The notes under the pieces: model-generated
The model's input: the letters and a program-made list of their open reading frames with translations, nothing else
Database searches by the model: none
What the model was told of the DNA's origin: nothing
Source of the DNA: JAUMXJ01 sp041781135
GTDB lineage: Bacteria; Bacillota; Clostridia; Peptostreptococcales; Acidaminobacteraceae
Reading direction: 5' to 3'
DNA length: 64,000 nucleotides
Assembly (NCBI GenBank): GCA_041781135.1
Contig: JBHAZV010000020.1
Coordinates: 81,562 to 145,561, forward strand
Part shown: piece after piece, positions 18,552-26,783 of the stretch
Layout of the letters: each line of letters begins with the position of its first letter
How positions within the stretch are numbered: the first letter of the stretch is position 1
Position numbers and translations under genes: made by a program

Positions 18552-18578
18552 ATTATACCACGAATCCTGTGTTTCGTG
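18552..18578 (-). promoter_or_regulatory. iadA promoter -10 box with adjacent dyad (possible operator)
   Basis: On the minus strand a TATAAT box (18552-18557) lies 29 nt before the iadA start. Just upstream of it, where the -10/-35 spacer should be, is the inverted repeat CACGAA-N8-TTCGTG (18559-18578). A protein bound there would block the promoter. No regulator gene can be assigned; the divergent response regulator is one candidate. Confidence 0.4.
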
Positions 18579-18662
18579 TATTTTTCGTGAGTTTTTCAGG
18601 AGGATTGCGCATGGCTTTGTGCTAAAATATTGTAAAGCTCGAATCGAGACAAAGGAGGCGGC

Positions 18663-19394
18663 GTGGAACAGAGAACGATTTACATAGCTGATGATGAACA
18701 AAATATAAGAGAGGCAATTAAGACGTTTTTAGAGAGCGACGGCTATTCAGTCAGAGCTTTCGAGACCGGGGACGCTTTGTTTGATGCATTTGAGGGCTGC
18801 AGCTCCGATCTTGTAATACTTGATGTTATGATGCCGGGGTCAAGCGGGTTTGATATATGTGCAAAGCTCCGAAAAATCAGCACTGTTCCCATAATAATGC
18901 TCACCGCCCGTGATTCGGATCTCGACTATGCTACGGGAATGGGGCTCGGCAGCGACGACTATTTTACAAAGCCGTTTTCGGCAATGAACCTGCTAATGCG
19001 CGTCAAGTCGATATTCAGGAGAATAGATTTTGAAAGGAACAGGCAGCCGAGTCGTGAGGGTGCGGAAAAATCTGGCTTGCAGAGTGAACTGCTGCTTAAA
19101 TACGGCGACATAGTGATGGATATTGGAAAGATGAGCGCAAGCGTCGCTGGTGACGAGGTATCGCTGACTCCGTATGAATTTCAAATACTTAAGCACATGA
19201 TAAAAAAGGGCGAACAGGCGGTATCGCGCGACGAACTGCTCAATGAAGTGTGGGGGTATGATTCGGAGGTAGAGACGAGGGCGACCGACGACACGGTACG
19301 CCGCCTGCGAAAAAAACTTGGCAATAGCAATGTTTCGGTAGAGGCGGTGTGGGGCTTTGGGTTCAGGCTGAAGCTGCGCACTGACATCGATTAG
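18663..19394 (+). CDS. OmpR-family response regulator
   Basis: The protein has 243 residues from a GTG start that follows AAAGGAGG. The receiver domain has the acidic pair D10/D11, phosphoacceptor D54 in VILDVMMPG, a T in MLTARDSD and K in FTKPFS. A winged-helix DNA-binding domain follows (about 145-240) with SLTPYEFQIL, RDELLNEVWGY and the typical C-terminal hairpin. It would bind DNA as a dimer when phosphorylated by the kinase encoded next. TGCTAAAAT about 40 nt upstream could be an extended -10 box. Target genes are unknown. Confidence 0.92.
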   Translation: MEQRTIYIADDEQNIREAIKTFLESDGYSVRAFETGDALFDAFEGCSSDLVILDVMMPGSSGFDICAKLRKISTVPIIMLTARDSDLDYATGMGLGSDDYFTKPFSAMNLLMRVKSIFRRIDFERNRQPSREGAEKSGLQSELLLKYGDIVMDIGKMSASVAGDEVSLTPYEFQILKHMIKKGEQAVSRDELLNEVWGYDSEVETRATDDTVRRLRKKLGNSNVSVEAVWGFGFRLKLRTDID

Positions 19395-19415
19395 TGTTTT
19401 TTGGGGGAGGTCTCC

Positions 19416-20774
19416 GTGGCTGTTAAACAAAAAAAATACAAGTGGCATTTAAGGAGCAGGCTGCTGCTGATGCTTTTTGTATTGCTTGCATTTATTTTCG
19501 GGGCGCTCTACATAATTTTTAACCGATACGTAGGCAGCTATGTCGAATCGGGGGTCGAGCAGCAGCTTTCCGAACTTGTTTCGAGGTATAAGATGGGAGC
19601 GAAGCCTCCTGAACGAGATTACTATGGTGATATTTACGAGCAGCCGCGCAGTAAAATCGGTGCAAGGGGCGAAATGCTGATAATAAATTCTGATTACGAG
19701 CTTGTAGAGAGTGCGGAGCATGAGCGCGCGGGTATCGACGAAAGGAGCGAAATTGCCGCAGAACTTAAAAATACTGACGCCGAGCTCGACGATTCAGAGT
19801 ACATCAACATCAAGACAAAGAGCGGCAGTTATCTTGTCACGGCGATAGAGAGCCTCCATGCGGAGGATGAGCACATAGTGTTTTACGTATCACTCGACGG
19901 TCTGAATCATCTGGTACAGACTGTTAATAATGTCATTATTGTGCTGCTGATTGTTGCGATGTTTTTGAGCGTGATTATCGCAGCACTTATAGCGCGTTCT
20001 GTGACACGCCCGATTGTGCAGCTTTCGGATTTTGCTGCCGCTGTGGGGCAGGGTGATTTTGAAAGGCGGGAGCTTAATTTTTCGGATATAGAGTTTCATG
20101 TATTAGGCGATGTTATGAACACTGCCGCCGACAGACTTTCGCAGTATGACAGCGAGCAGAAGACTTTTTTTCAGAATGTTTCGCATGAACTCAGAACTCC
20201 GCTTCAATCCATTCGATTTTATGCGGAGGGTATTGCGCATGGGCTTATGGACAGTGCGAAATCCGCTTCTGTAATAATGAACGAGACTGACAGGCTCAGT
20301 GAAATGGTGGAGGATTTGCTCTATATTTCCAGAATCGACAGTAAGGCGGATTCTTTCGTAAAGGAGAGAGGGGATCTAAGAGAAACTTTGGCTGCGAGTG
20401 TCGGCAGAGTTGCTGCTCTCGGCGGCATAGAGGTAGTGTATGATTTTGATGATTTGCCGGTATATATGGATTACAGCGAGAAGCATATGGAGCGAGCGTT
20501 TGTAAATCTTCTCAGCAATGCGGCGCGCTATGCGAAGAAAAAATGTGTGCTTGAATGTAAAAATACCGGTGGCGGCGCGCTTATTTCGGTCACTGACGAT
20601 GGGGATGGAATTGCGCCTGAGGAAGCGGCGCATGTTTTTGAGAGGTTTTATAAGGGCAGGGGAGGCAAGCATGGTATTGGTCTGTCGATAGTGCATTCCG
20701 TTGCTGAACTGCACGGCGGTCGCGCGGCGGTGGAGAGTCGTCCCGGTTTTACAAGATTCAGCATAGAGTTATAG
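19416..20774 (+). CDS. Membrane sensor histidine kinase
   Basis: The product has 452 residues from GTG at 19416. An upstream in-frame TTG at 19401 is less likely because the GGGGGAGG ribosome site falls inside that extension. A first membrane helix (about 14-36), an extracytoplasmic sensor region (about 37-170), a second helix (about 175-197) and a HAMP domain lead to the H box NVSHELRTPLQS with H257. The N box (NLLSNAARYA), G1 (DDGDGI) and G2 (GKHGIGLSI) are present, so the kinase looks active. It is the partner of the regulator at 18663, 21 nt upstream. The ligand is unknown. Confidence 0.92.
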   Translation: MAVKQKKYKWHLRSRLLLMLFVLLAFIFGALYIIFNRYVGSYVESGVEQQLSELVSRYKMGAKPPERDYYGDIYEQPRSKIGARGEMLIINSDYELVESAEHERAGIDERSEIAAELKNTDAELDDSEYINIKTKSGSYLVTAIESLHAEDEHIVFYVSLDGLNHLVQTVNNVIIVLLIVAMFLSVIIAALIARSVTRPIVQLSDFAAAVGQGDFERRELNFSDIEFHVLGDVMNTAADRLSQYDSEQKTFFQNVSHELRTPLQSIRFYAEGIAHGLMDSAKSASVIMNETDRLSEMVEDLLYISRIDSKADSFVKERGDLRETLAASVGRVAALGGIEVVYDFDDLPVYMDYSEKHMERAFVNLLSNAARYAKKKCVLECKNTGGGALISVTDDGDGIAPEEAAHVFERFYKGRGGKHGIGLSIVHSVAELHGGRAAVESRPGFTRFSIEL

Positions 20775-20830
20775 GCTTTTAACCAATGTGCTGTTTGTAT
20801 TCTTAATTATTTCGGAGGTTTGGCTCTATT

Positions 20831-20854
20831 ATGCGAATACGATTCGCATTTTTT
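20831..20854 (+). terminator. Probable terminator after the histidine kinase gene
   Basis: ATGCGAA (20831-20837) pairs with TTCGCAT (20843-20849) around a 5-nt loop and runs straight into TTTTTT. It lies 57 nt after the kinase stop. The rest of the 301-bp gap up to purC is AT-rich, with only the purC promoter recognisable. Confidence 0.65.
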
Positions 20855-20954
20855 GCGACAGAAAAAAGCAGTATATTGTTTTGGCTCCATTTCGTTTCTG
20901 CAGGAATAGCGATCGGCGATTCAAGAATAGTTGGGCTATTTTGTTAATTTGTTA

Positions 20955-20984
20955 TTGATGCATATAGAGGTTTTTAAGTATAAT
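20955..20984 (+). promoter_or_regulatory. Probable purC promoter
   Basis: TTGATG (20955-20960) and a perfect TATAAT (20979-20984) are 18 bp apart, 91 nt before the purC start. The leader between them and the gene shows no riboswitch that I recognise. Confidence 0.5.
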
Positions 20985-21075
20985 ATCTTGTAATGGCTAT
21001 GGAAGCATTAAATAACGACGAACAACTCGTGGCGTGAATTCGGCCAAAAAATAGAGGCTCAGAACAGGAGAGAAT

Positions 21076-21759
21076 ATGAAAAAGGTTTATCAAGGTAAGA
21101 CAAAAGATGTATTTGATTTGGAAAATGGCAATTTTCTGCTCAAATTTAAGGACGATGTGACAGGTGTTGACGGCGTCTTTGATCCCGGAGCTAATAGCGT
21201 CGGTCTCACAATGGAGGGAGCGGGTGAGGCGGGGCTAAAGCTAACCCGGTTTTTCTTTGAAAAGATAAATGCTGCCGGCATACCTACTCACTACGTCGAT
21301 TCAAACATCGCGGAGCGCACAATGACGGTGCTTCCTGCAACTGTATTTGGAAGGGGTGTTGAAGTCATCTGCAGATACAAGGCTGTTGGAAGCTTTTTGC
21401 GCAGATATGGCATGTATGCCAAGAAAGCTCAGGATCTTAATGCCTATGTTGAGGTTACGCTGAAGGATGATGAAAGGAACGATCCGCTTATCACAGACGA
21501 GGCGCTTGAAATGCTCGGCATCATGGACAGGAAGGAGTACGCTGAGCTCGTTGAAATGACAAGGAAAATCGCGAAGATCGTCAAGGATGAGCTGGCTGTC
21601 AAGGGGCTGGAACTGTACGATATTAAGTTTGAATTCGGCAGAATCGGAGCGGACAGACATATCGCGCTTATCGATGAAATTTCCGGCGGCAATATGCGCG
21701 CATACAAAAACGGCGAATACGTAGAACCGCTCACACTCGAAAAGCTCATGCTTGCATAG
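21076..21759 (+). CDS. purC: Phosphoribosylaminoimidazole-succinocarboxamide synthase (SAICAR synthase)
   Basis: This 227-residue enzyme of de novo purine synthesis joins aspartate to CAIR with ATP. The N-terminal YQGKTKDVF segment forms the nucleotide-binding strand pair. EVICRYKAVGSFLRRYG near residue 95, and the C-terminal DIKFEFGR and IDEISGGNMR motifs, are family signatures. The length is normal for the short bacterial form. RBS GGAGAG precedes the ATG. It stands alone here, without other pur genes. The last residues (ISGGNMRAYKNG) differ slightly from the common DE(I/V)(L/S)TPDSSR form, which places it in a divergent PurC subgroup. Confidence 0.9.
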   Translation: MKKVYQGKTKDVFDLENGNFLLKFKDDVTGVDGVFDPGANSVGLTMEGAGEAGLKLTRFFFEKINAAGIPTHYVDSNIAERTMTVLPATVFGRGVEVICRYKAVGSFLRRYGMYAKKAQDLNAYVEVTLKDDERNDPLITDEALEMLGIMDRKEYAELVEMTRKIAKIVKDELAVKGLELYDIKFEFGRIGADRHIALIDEISGGNMRAYKNGEYVEPLTLEKLMLA

Positions 21760-21827
21760 TCTGACGCATAATCTGATGCACAGCCCGAGATACATTCAAA
21801 AGCGATAGCTCCGTTTATTGTCGGCGC

Positions 21828-22697
21828 TTATAAACAAATATATAAAAATCCGTAAATCAGTGGTTGATGAAGTAAGTATATAAGCAACGAATGTCTGCCG
21901 AGCCATTCGAGCAGCGGCGTGCCTTTGTATCCCAAAAAAGCCGGAAATTTGTCGGTTCGATGGTCGCTCAAATAAAGACGGCACAAAAAATATCCGGCTT
22001 CAAATAAAAAGAGCCAAGGTATCAGCGGAAAATAGTCAACAGAGAAGAAGTCCTTTGGCGGCAGTCCGAAAAAAGCACTGATAATTCCCGAATACCATGA
22101 TTCGGGCAATGACAAAAATTTAATCCCCAAAATACCGATATACCCGTCACCGATATTCTTTGTCAGAAAAAAGAGGAGCAGACTGACTGCCAGACCTGAT
22201 TTGCTGCAAATCCTAAGTTTGTGCGGCGTTGATCCGGTTTTATGCCGCAGACGGTTTGCAATGCTGCGGGCTGATGACATTATTATCATACATGAGCCGA
22301 GCAGAGTTAGAACGCCTAAAACTACCGGGGTTTCCGGTGTTAGCGCAGCAGTTGCGATTGACAGTGCTGCTCCAAGCGAAAATATAAGTATGCCGTTTTG
22401 CAGTTTTCCCCTGCCGAGAGCCCACGAAAAACCCGAAATAAAAATAAATGAGCAGCAGATGCTCTGCTGCCATATATATGCTGTATATGATTCAAACCAG
22501 CGCCATTCGACACCAAAAATATATACAAGATCCCACACGGTATGGTATGCGATCATACTGAGCAGTGCAAGACCTCGCAGAGCGTCGAGCCCGGATAGTC
22601 TGTTTGAGAGCTTCAAACGCGCACTACCAGTCTGCCTGACTCTTTGGTTTTCTGATGTCCGCCAAAAGCATTTGTTCCCATAACAGCCATCTGTCAT
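21828..22697 (-). CDS. DUF1624 / heparan-alpha-glucosaminide N-acetyltransferase-like membrane protein
   Basis: The ORF has 289 residues and many helices. The opening motif GLDALRGLALLSMIAYH is that of the DUF1624 family (YeiB/HGSNAT-like acyltransferases), and the C-terminal LEWLGRHSLLIYLLHQPLIYG is equally typical. Such proteins are thought to acetylate an external or lipid-linked substrate across the membrane; no precise role can be given. The ATG at 22697 overlaps the end of the upstream gene by 74 nt without a good ribosome site. A TTG at about 22616, just after the upstream stop, is an alternative start close to the family's usual beginning. Confidence 0.78.
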   Translation of the reverse strand: MTDGCYGNKCFWRTSENQRVRQTGSARLKLSNRLSGLDALRGLALLSMIAYHTVWDLVYIFGVEWRWFESYTAYIWQQSICCSFIFISGFSWALGRGKLQNGILIFSLGAALSIATAALTPETPVVLGVLTLLGSCMIIMSSARSIANRLRHKTGSTPHKLRICSKSGLAVSLLLFFLTKNIGDGYIGILGIKFLSLPESWYSGIISAFFGLPPKDFFSVDYFPLIPWLFLFEAGYFLCRLYLSDHRTDKFPAFLGYKGTPLLEWLGRHSLLIYLLHQPLIYGFLYICL

Positions 22698-23115
22698 CTT
22701 TTTGGCGGAGCGTTATAGGGCGAGGACTGTCTGCGCCGCTTGATGTAATATACAGCTTTGCATAGCCCTCCTCGGTATATGAATACGGACCGTCGTTGAT
22801 ACTTATTGTATATGGCGTTGTCGGAGTGTATTCGTTATCAGGGTTTGTACCGCCGAGATAGGACATTGCTACATACTCCTTGCCCCTAAGTCTATCTCTT
22901 AAAAACTGTTTTTCATATTCCGAAAGCTCCCTTGGGCCCTTGAGAGAATTGAGCATTGCGATACCGTCGTTCGGTGATTCGGTGTACCTGATCAGTGCCA
23001 GAACCGTCAAGGCTGCCGCTTTGAACGGCGTGCTGAGATCCGCTTCAGGAAGGGCGTGCAGCTCCTCGGCATTTTTTGGCAGTGTGCTAAACGTAAAACT
23101 GTCTGTCTTTGCCAT
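22624..23115 (-). CDS. Small cytoplasmic protein, probably DUF6935 family
   Basis: The protein has 163 residues. I recognise the pattern LPKNAEELHALPEADL, LIRYTESPNDGIAMLNSLKGP, the EKQFLRDRLRGKEY stretch, and the C-terminal GGADSPR-like SSGADSPRPITLRQK followed by WEQMLLADIRKPKS, as that of a clostridial protein of unknown function. No catalytic motif is evident, and there is no signal peptide or membrane segment. AAGGAGG lies ahead of the ATG. It is the first gene of a two-gene minus-strand unit and overlaps the DUF1624 ORF. Family naming is from memory and is less sure than the coding call. Confidence 0.75.
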   Translation of the reverse strand: MAKTDSFTFSTLPKNAEELHALPEADLSTPFKAAALTVLALIRYTESPNDGIAMLNSLKGPRELSEYEKQFLRDRLRGKEYVAMSYLGGTNPDNEYTPTTPYTISINDGPYSYTEEGYAKLYITSSGADSPRPITLRQKDDRWLLWEQMLLADIRKPKSQADW

Positions 23116-23260
23116 GAATCCTCCTTAAAAATTTTGAGTGAAGTTTGTGACGAACTTCCTCTTTTAGTGCAATTTTAGCAAAAACAGCATAATTATTCAA
23201 TGTCATATTCCTGCTTGAAATTAATGCTACACCTGATTATAATTTTGGAATTAACGCTAA

Positions 23261-23376
23261 ATAACCAAGTTTTGGAATAGGCGTGACATATAACCAAGTT
23301 TTGGAATTAGCGTGACATATGACCAAGTTTTGGAATTAGCGTGACATATGACCAAGTTTTGGGATAGGCGCCATAC
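23261..23376. repeat. Tandem array of four 29-bp repeats upstream of flagellin
   Basis: Four head-to-tail copies with an exact 29-bp period begin at 23261, 23290, 23319 and 23348. The core is AACCAAGTTTTGGAAT (or GACCAAG...) followed by TAGCGTGACAT. Copies 2 and 3 are almost identical and copy 4 decays at its end. A diverged fifth copy (TTTTGGAATTAACG) lies just upstream at about 23243-23256. The array lies in the 406-bp gap between a minus-strand gene and the flagellin promoter and is not coding. It could be a protein-binding array or an orphan IS21-type transposon end. Confidence 0.85.
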
Positions 23377-23414
23377 ATCACCGTAATTATGACAAAAATT
23401 TTACATTAAATCCC

Positions 23415-23441
23415 TAAAGTAGAACTTCAATCTGACGATAA
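23415..23441 (+). promoter_or_regulatory. Sigma-28 (FliA/SigD) flagellin promoter
   Basis: TAAA (23415-23418), a 15-bp spacer and GACGATAA (23434-23441) match the SigD consensus TAAA-N15-GCCGATAT in spacing and nearly in sequence. It is 80 nt upstream of the flagellin ATG. The leader between has AAGGAGG directly before the gene. Confidence 0.8.
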
Positions 23442-23521
23442 CAAGATTGTAAACATCAGGCCGATGTACACAAAAAACAAAACACCGGAAAGGAATCCGG
23501 GTCAAAATTCAAGGAGGAATT

Positions 23522-25105
23522 ATGAGAATTAACAACAACTTAATGGCGATGAATACCCACAGAATGCTGGGCATCAACACAACTGCAGGCGCTGCTTCGG
23601 TAGAGAAGCTTTCTTCCGGTTACAGAATCAACAGAGCCGGTGATGACGCTGCAGGTCTTGCTATCTCTGAAAAAATGAGAAGCCAGATCAGAGGTCTTTC
23701 ACAGGCTTCAAGAAACGCTCTCGATGACATCTCGCTCATCCAGACAGCAGAAGGCGCACTCAACGAAACTCACGCTATCATCCACAGAATGAGAGAAATG
23801 GCTGTTCAGTCATCAAACGACAGTAACACAGACCCTGACCGTGAGGCGATTCAGAATGAAATGGATCAGCTCGCAGCAGAAATCACTCGTATAGCGAATG
23901 ATACTGAATTTAACACAAGAAAACTCCTCAACGGTAACCTCGATTCGAGTGTTCAGAATGCCACAGGGAATCTTACATTCCACATTGGTGCAAATACGAA
24001 TCAGAATATGAAGTTTGCAGTTAAGGCAATGGACGCTTTCACGCTTGGTCTTGCAAGAAGCGGAGCAAAAATTGAAAGTGGTCGACCTGATATTGCGAAA
24101 GTTAGTGTTGAAGGTCTTGCGACTGAATGGGGGAACGGACTTAAAGCTACAACAGTTAAGGTAACTTCTTCTCAAACACAAGCTCCAGTTCCTGCTAAAG
24201 CTTGGCAGGTTAAGCTCAATGGGGCGGTTGATACTACAACAAATGCAACTTCTGGTATAAACGCAACTTTGAATGTCGTGGTTGATGGAAAATCATACAA
24301 CATAGATTTTAATGATTTCAAGTATGGTGCTGGTGCGTATACTGCAAATGATGTCAAGAATTACATTAATGACAAGGCAGGATTGGAAATTGCTTCAGTA
24401 GACGGTACTAATACAATTAATTTCAAAAATGCGCAGGTAGGACAAGCTAATGAGATAGTTGCTCCAACTATTTCTGGTGCCGCTGGTAATGATTTGGCAA
24501 AGATACTTGCGAATCAGGCGACAGCCGGTGCAATTGGAAAAGTGGATGTCCAAACTGGTGCAAACTATGTTCCTGGTAAATATGATGTTACGGTAACTGG
24601 TTCAGTCAATGGTGTAGATGTTAATGAGACTGTGAATGTAGATGGTAACGCGGGTGCTATTGTTTTTACAGCTGATTTTAAAGGTCTTATAATAGAAACA
24701 GATGGACTTTTTGAAGGAATAAGCGGCGAATTGTCAATGAGACTTTCGAATGCTGCTACTTTTACTGGTGCTGGCGCAACAATAGCTGCAAGAGCAGAAC
24801 TCGGTATTGATGTTACCACTCAGCAGGCGGCGAATACTGCGATTGACAGAATTGATAAGGCACTCAAGAGAGTTTCTGACCAGAGAGCAGAACTCGGTGC
24901 TGTACAGAACAGGCTTGGTCACACAATCAAGAATGTCGACACAGCAGCTGAAAACCTTCAGGCATCTGAAAGCCGCATAAGAGACGTCGATATGGCTAAG
25001 GAAATGATGAACTACACAAAGAACAACATTCTCCAGCAGGCTGCTCAGGCAATGCTCGCACAGGCTAATCAGGCTCCACAGGGTGTTCTCCAGCTTCTCA
25101 GATAG
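23522..25105 (+). CDS. fliC: Flagellin
   Basis: The protein has 527 residues. The N-terminal D0/D1 domain (1 to about 140) begins MRINNNLMAMNTHRML and holds LSSGYRINRAGDDAAGLAISEKMRSQ in two adjacent conserved blocks. The C-terminal D1/D0 domain (about 430-527) contains the AELGAVQNRL block and ends in LLR, as in exported flagellins. Between them, about 145-425 is a variable surface domain with Gly/Thr/Val/Asn-rich repeats and more AT-rich codons than the two ends. It would be secreted by the flagellar export system and polymerise into the filament. It has its own sigma-28 promoter and terminator. No other flagellar genes are in the window. Confidence 0.96.
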   Translation: MRINNNLMAMNTHRMLGINTTAGAASVEKLSSGYRINRAGDDAAGLAISEKMRSQIRGLSQASRNALDDISLIQTAEGALNETHAIIHRMREMAVQSSNDSNTDPDREAIQNEMDQLAAEITRIANDTEFNTRKLLNGNLDSSVQNATGNLTFHIGANTNQNMKFAVKAMDAFTLGLARSGAKIESGRPDIAKVSVEGLATEWGNGLKATTVKVTSSQTQAPVPAKAWQVKLNGAVDTTTNATSGINATLNVVVDGKSYNIDFNDFKYGAGAYTANDVKNYINDKAGLEIASVDGTNTINFKNAQVGQANEIVAPTISGAAGNDLAKILANQATAGAIGKVDVQTGANYVPGKYDVTVTGSVNGVDVNETVNVDGNAGAIVFTADFKGLIIETDGLFEGISGELSMRLSNAATFTGAGATIAARAELGIDVTTQQAANTAIDRIDKALKRVSDQRAELGAVQNRLGHTIKNVDTAAENLQASESRIRDVDMAKEMMNYTKNNILQQAAQAMLAQANQAPQGVLQLLR

Positions 25106-25136
25106 TTGGTTTCACGTTATTAAAACAAAAATTCTC

Positions 25137-25163
25137 AAATCCCGCTTCGGCGGGATTTTTTGT
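25137..25163 (+). terminator. Flagellin gene terminator
   Basis: AAATCCCGC and GCGGGATTT pair perfectly around a TTCG tetraloop, followed by a TTTTT run. This is a textbook rho-independent terminator about 30 nt after the flagellin stop. Confidence 0.92.
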
Positions 25164-25329
25164 TTAGCTAACTTTTTTGAAAATCACAGATCTTTACATA
25201 TTAACTCTTGAAAAGTGTATTTATTAAAATATAGCAATAAAATCGAAAGACAGTATTTGCTTGTGCATTTGTCTATTTGCTGATAAAATCTGGATTGTGG
25301 CAGGAAGACTGCACGTTGTTGAGGTGATT

Positions 25330-25656
25330 ATGCATTATAAAGTGTTGTTTAGGATTGAAAAAATTGAACTTGTAGAAAAGCTGAAACACAAACTGCGAAA
25401 TTATCGCAGGTACTTGCAGGAAACGGGCGATACGGCTGAAATTGAGATCGTATTCGCTGGTAATGTAGTTCAGATATTCAGCGATTTGAACAACGATTTT
25501 GTAGGGGACGATGTGGATATCGCTCTTTGCCATAATGCACTTTCCGGTTCAGGGATGCCCGATGTATTCCATAGAAATGTCCGTACTGTCCGCGCGGGAA
25601 TCGGAGAGATAATAACCCGAAAATCACAAGGCTTTATTGAGTATACTATTGAGTGA
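25330..25656 (+). CDS. DsrE/DsrF-like small protein
   Basis: This 108-residue protein starts at the ATG at 25330, chosen because GAGGTG lies just before it; the frame is open farther upstream without a ribosome site. The fold pattern matches the DsrE-like family: an opening strand (YKVLFRI), a helix, the second strand (EIEIVFAG) followed by helix NVVQIFSDL, then DVDIALCHNALSGSGMPD with a cysteine at the position used in sulfur-carrier relatives, and a closing VRAGIGEIITRKSQGF segment. Function is unknown; relatives act in sulfur transfer or bind nucleotides. It seems to be a single-gene unit. Confidence 0.75.
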   Translation: MHYKVLFRIEKIELVEKLKHKLRNYRRYLQETGDTAEIEIVFAGNVVQIFSDLNNDFVGDDVDIALCHNALSGSGMPDVFHRNVRTVRAGIGEIITRKSQGFIEYTIE

Positions 25657-25818
25657 TATTGTTTAATTTTACTTAATTTGCGCGGCTGTTTCACAGTGAA
25701 TTGTAATTTGCAAGTATTCGCTCTGAAAAATATAAATTCAATGAACATTTGAAATAATATGGCAAACTCGCGCCGGAACATAAAATTATAAGTTGCAGTC
25801 TACTTGCTGCGCATTATT

Positions 25819-25848
25819 CGGCTTCTTGCAAAAAGCCGTTACTTTTTT
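25819..25848 (+). terminator. Probable terminator upstream of the VTC-domain operon
   Basis: CGGCTT (25819-25824) pairs with AAGCCG (25833-25838), and TTTTTT follows at 25843-25848. It sits about 160 nt after the DsrE-like gene, in a 305-bp gap that otherwise holds only AT-rich sequence. TTGGAA and TATAAC, about 45-65 nt ahead of the next gene, could be a weak promoter. Confidence 0.5.
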
Positions 25849-25961
25849 CGTATAAAATTCGTAAATATTGCTTCTTGTTTTCGGGGAACATTGGAAACCC
25901 GGCTGTTAAGATATAACCACAAAGCACCGGGCAAGGCGCAAAAATAAAAATGGAGGGAATT

Positions 25962-26756
25962 ATGGCGATAGAAGTTTTCAACAGATACGAAAAAAAGTAC
26001 AGGCTTACAAGTGAGCAGGCAGAGCTTATGCAGAGAATACTCGACGACAGGATGTCGCTGGATTCTTACAACAAGAGAGATTACACATACAGGATAAAAA
26101 ATATTTATTACGACACAGAGTCGGACGAACTGATAAGACATTCGCTGAGCAAGCCAAAATTTAAGGAAAAACTCCGGCTGCGGGCATACGGAGATGCTGA
26201 TGAAAACTGCCCGGTGTACATTGAAATCAAGAAAAAAGTGAATAAACTCGTCAATAAGCGCAGAAGTGCGATGTATATCGATGAAGCGCTCGAATTTCTC
26301 AAAAGCGGCGTCCTTCCGGAAAGCAGAGCGCACCACAACAGACAGGTGTTGAATGAAGTAGCATACATGCTTGGCAGGTACGAGCTGCACCCTGCAGTAT
26401 ATATTGCATACGACAGACGCGCATATTTTTCGAAGGATGAAAGCGACCTCAGGGTATCGTTTGACAGAAGCATTACAACAAGAAGAACAGCGCTCGATTT
26501 CGGCTCGGGCGACGGAGGTGATCAGCTGCTTGAATCAGGCGAGTGGATAATGGAGGTAAAGACGGCTTATAGTATGCCGATGTGGCTAACAAGGCTGCTT
26601 GCAGAGTATGAGGCGTATCCGTCCGGCTTTTCAAAGTATGGAGCAGAGTTCAAAATCGCACAAAAAGCAAGAGTCGGCAATTTTTCGCAGGAGTTTGCGG
26701 CAAGATTCGCATCGGTAGCAGCAGTACGCGGAATCAACCCCGTACACGCGTTGTAA
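25962..26756 (+). CDS. VTC-domain (polyphosphate polymerase-like) protein
   Basis: The product has 264 residues from the ATG at 25962; an ATG 12 nt earlier is unlikely because the GGAGG site lies inside it. The sequence shows the tunnel-shaped VTC domain of the triphosphate tunnel metalloenzyme group: RYEKKYRL near the start, IKNIYYDTES, KEKLRLRAYG, VYIEIKKKV, YIAYDRRAYF, LRVSFDRSI and the closing IMEVKT strand. In yeast Vtc4 this domain makes polyphosphate from ATP, and these basic and acidic residues line the tunnel. The bacterial proteins are soluble and mostly untested. It is the first gene of a three-gene unit with a DUF4956 membrane protein and a carbohydrate-binding lipoprotein. Confidence 0.88.
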   Translation: MAIEVFNRYEKKYRLTSEQAELMQRILDDRMSLDSYNKRDYTYRIKNIYYDTESDELIRHSLSKPKFKEKLRLRAYGDADENCPVYIEIKKKVNKLVNKRRSAMYIDEALEFLKSGVLPESRAHHNRQVLNEVAYMLGRYELHPAVYIAYDRRAYFSKDESDLRVSFDRSITTRRTALDFGSGDGGDQLLESGEWIMEVKTAYSMPMWLTRLLAEYEAYPSGFSKYGAEFKIAQKARVGNFSQEFAARFASVAAVRGINPVHAL

Positions 26757-26783
26757 AAGCAGCAGAGATTAAAGGAGGTTAAA

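Noticed and set aside
23261..23376. CRISPR array
   Set aside because: The 29-bp repeats are directly abutting, with no unique spacers between them, and no cas genes are near.
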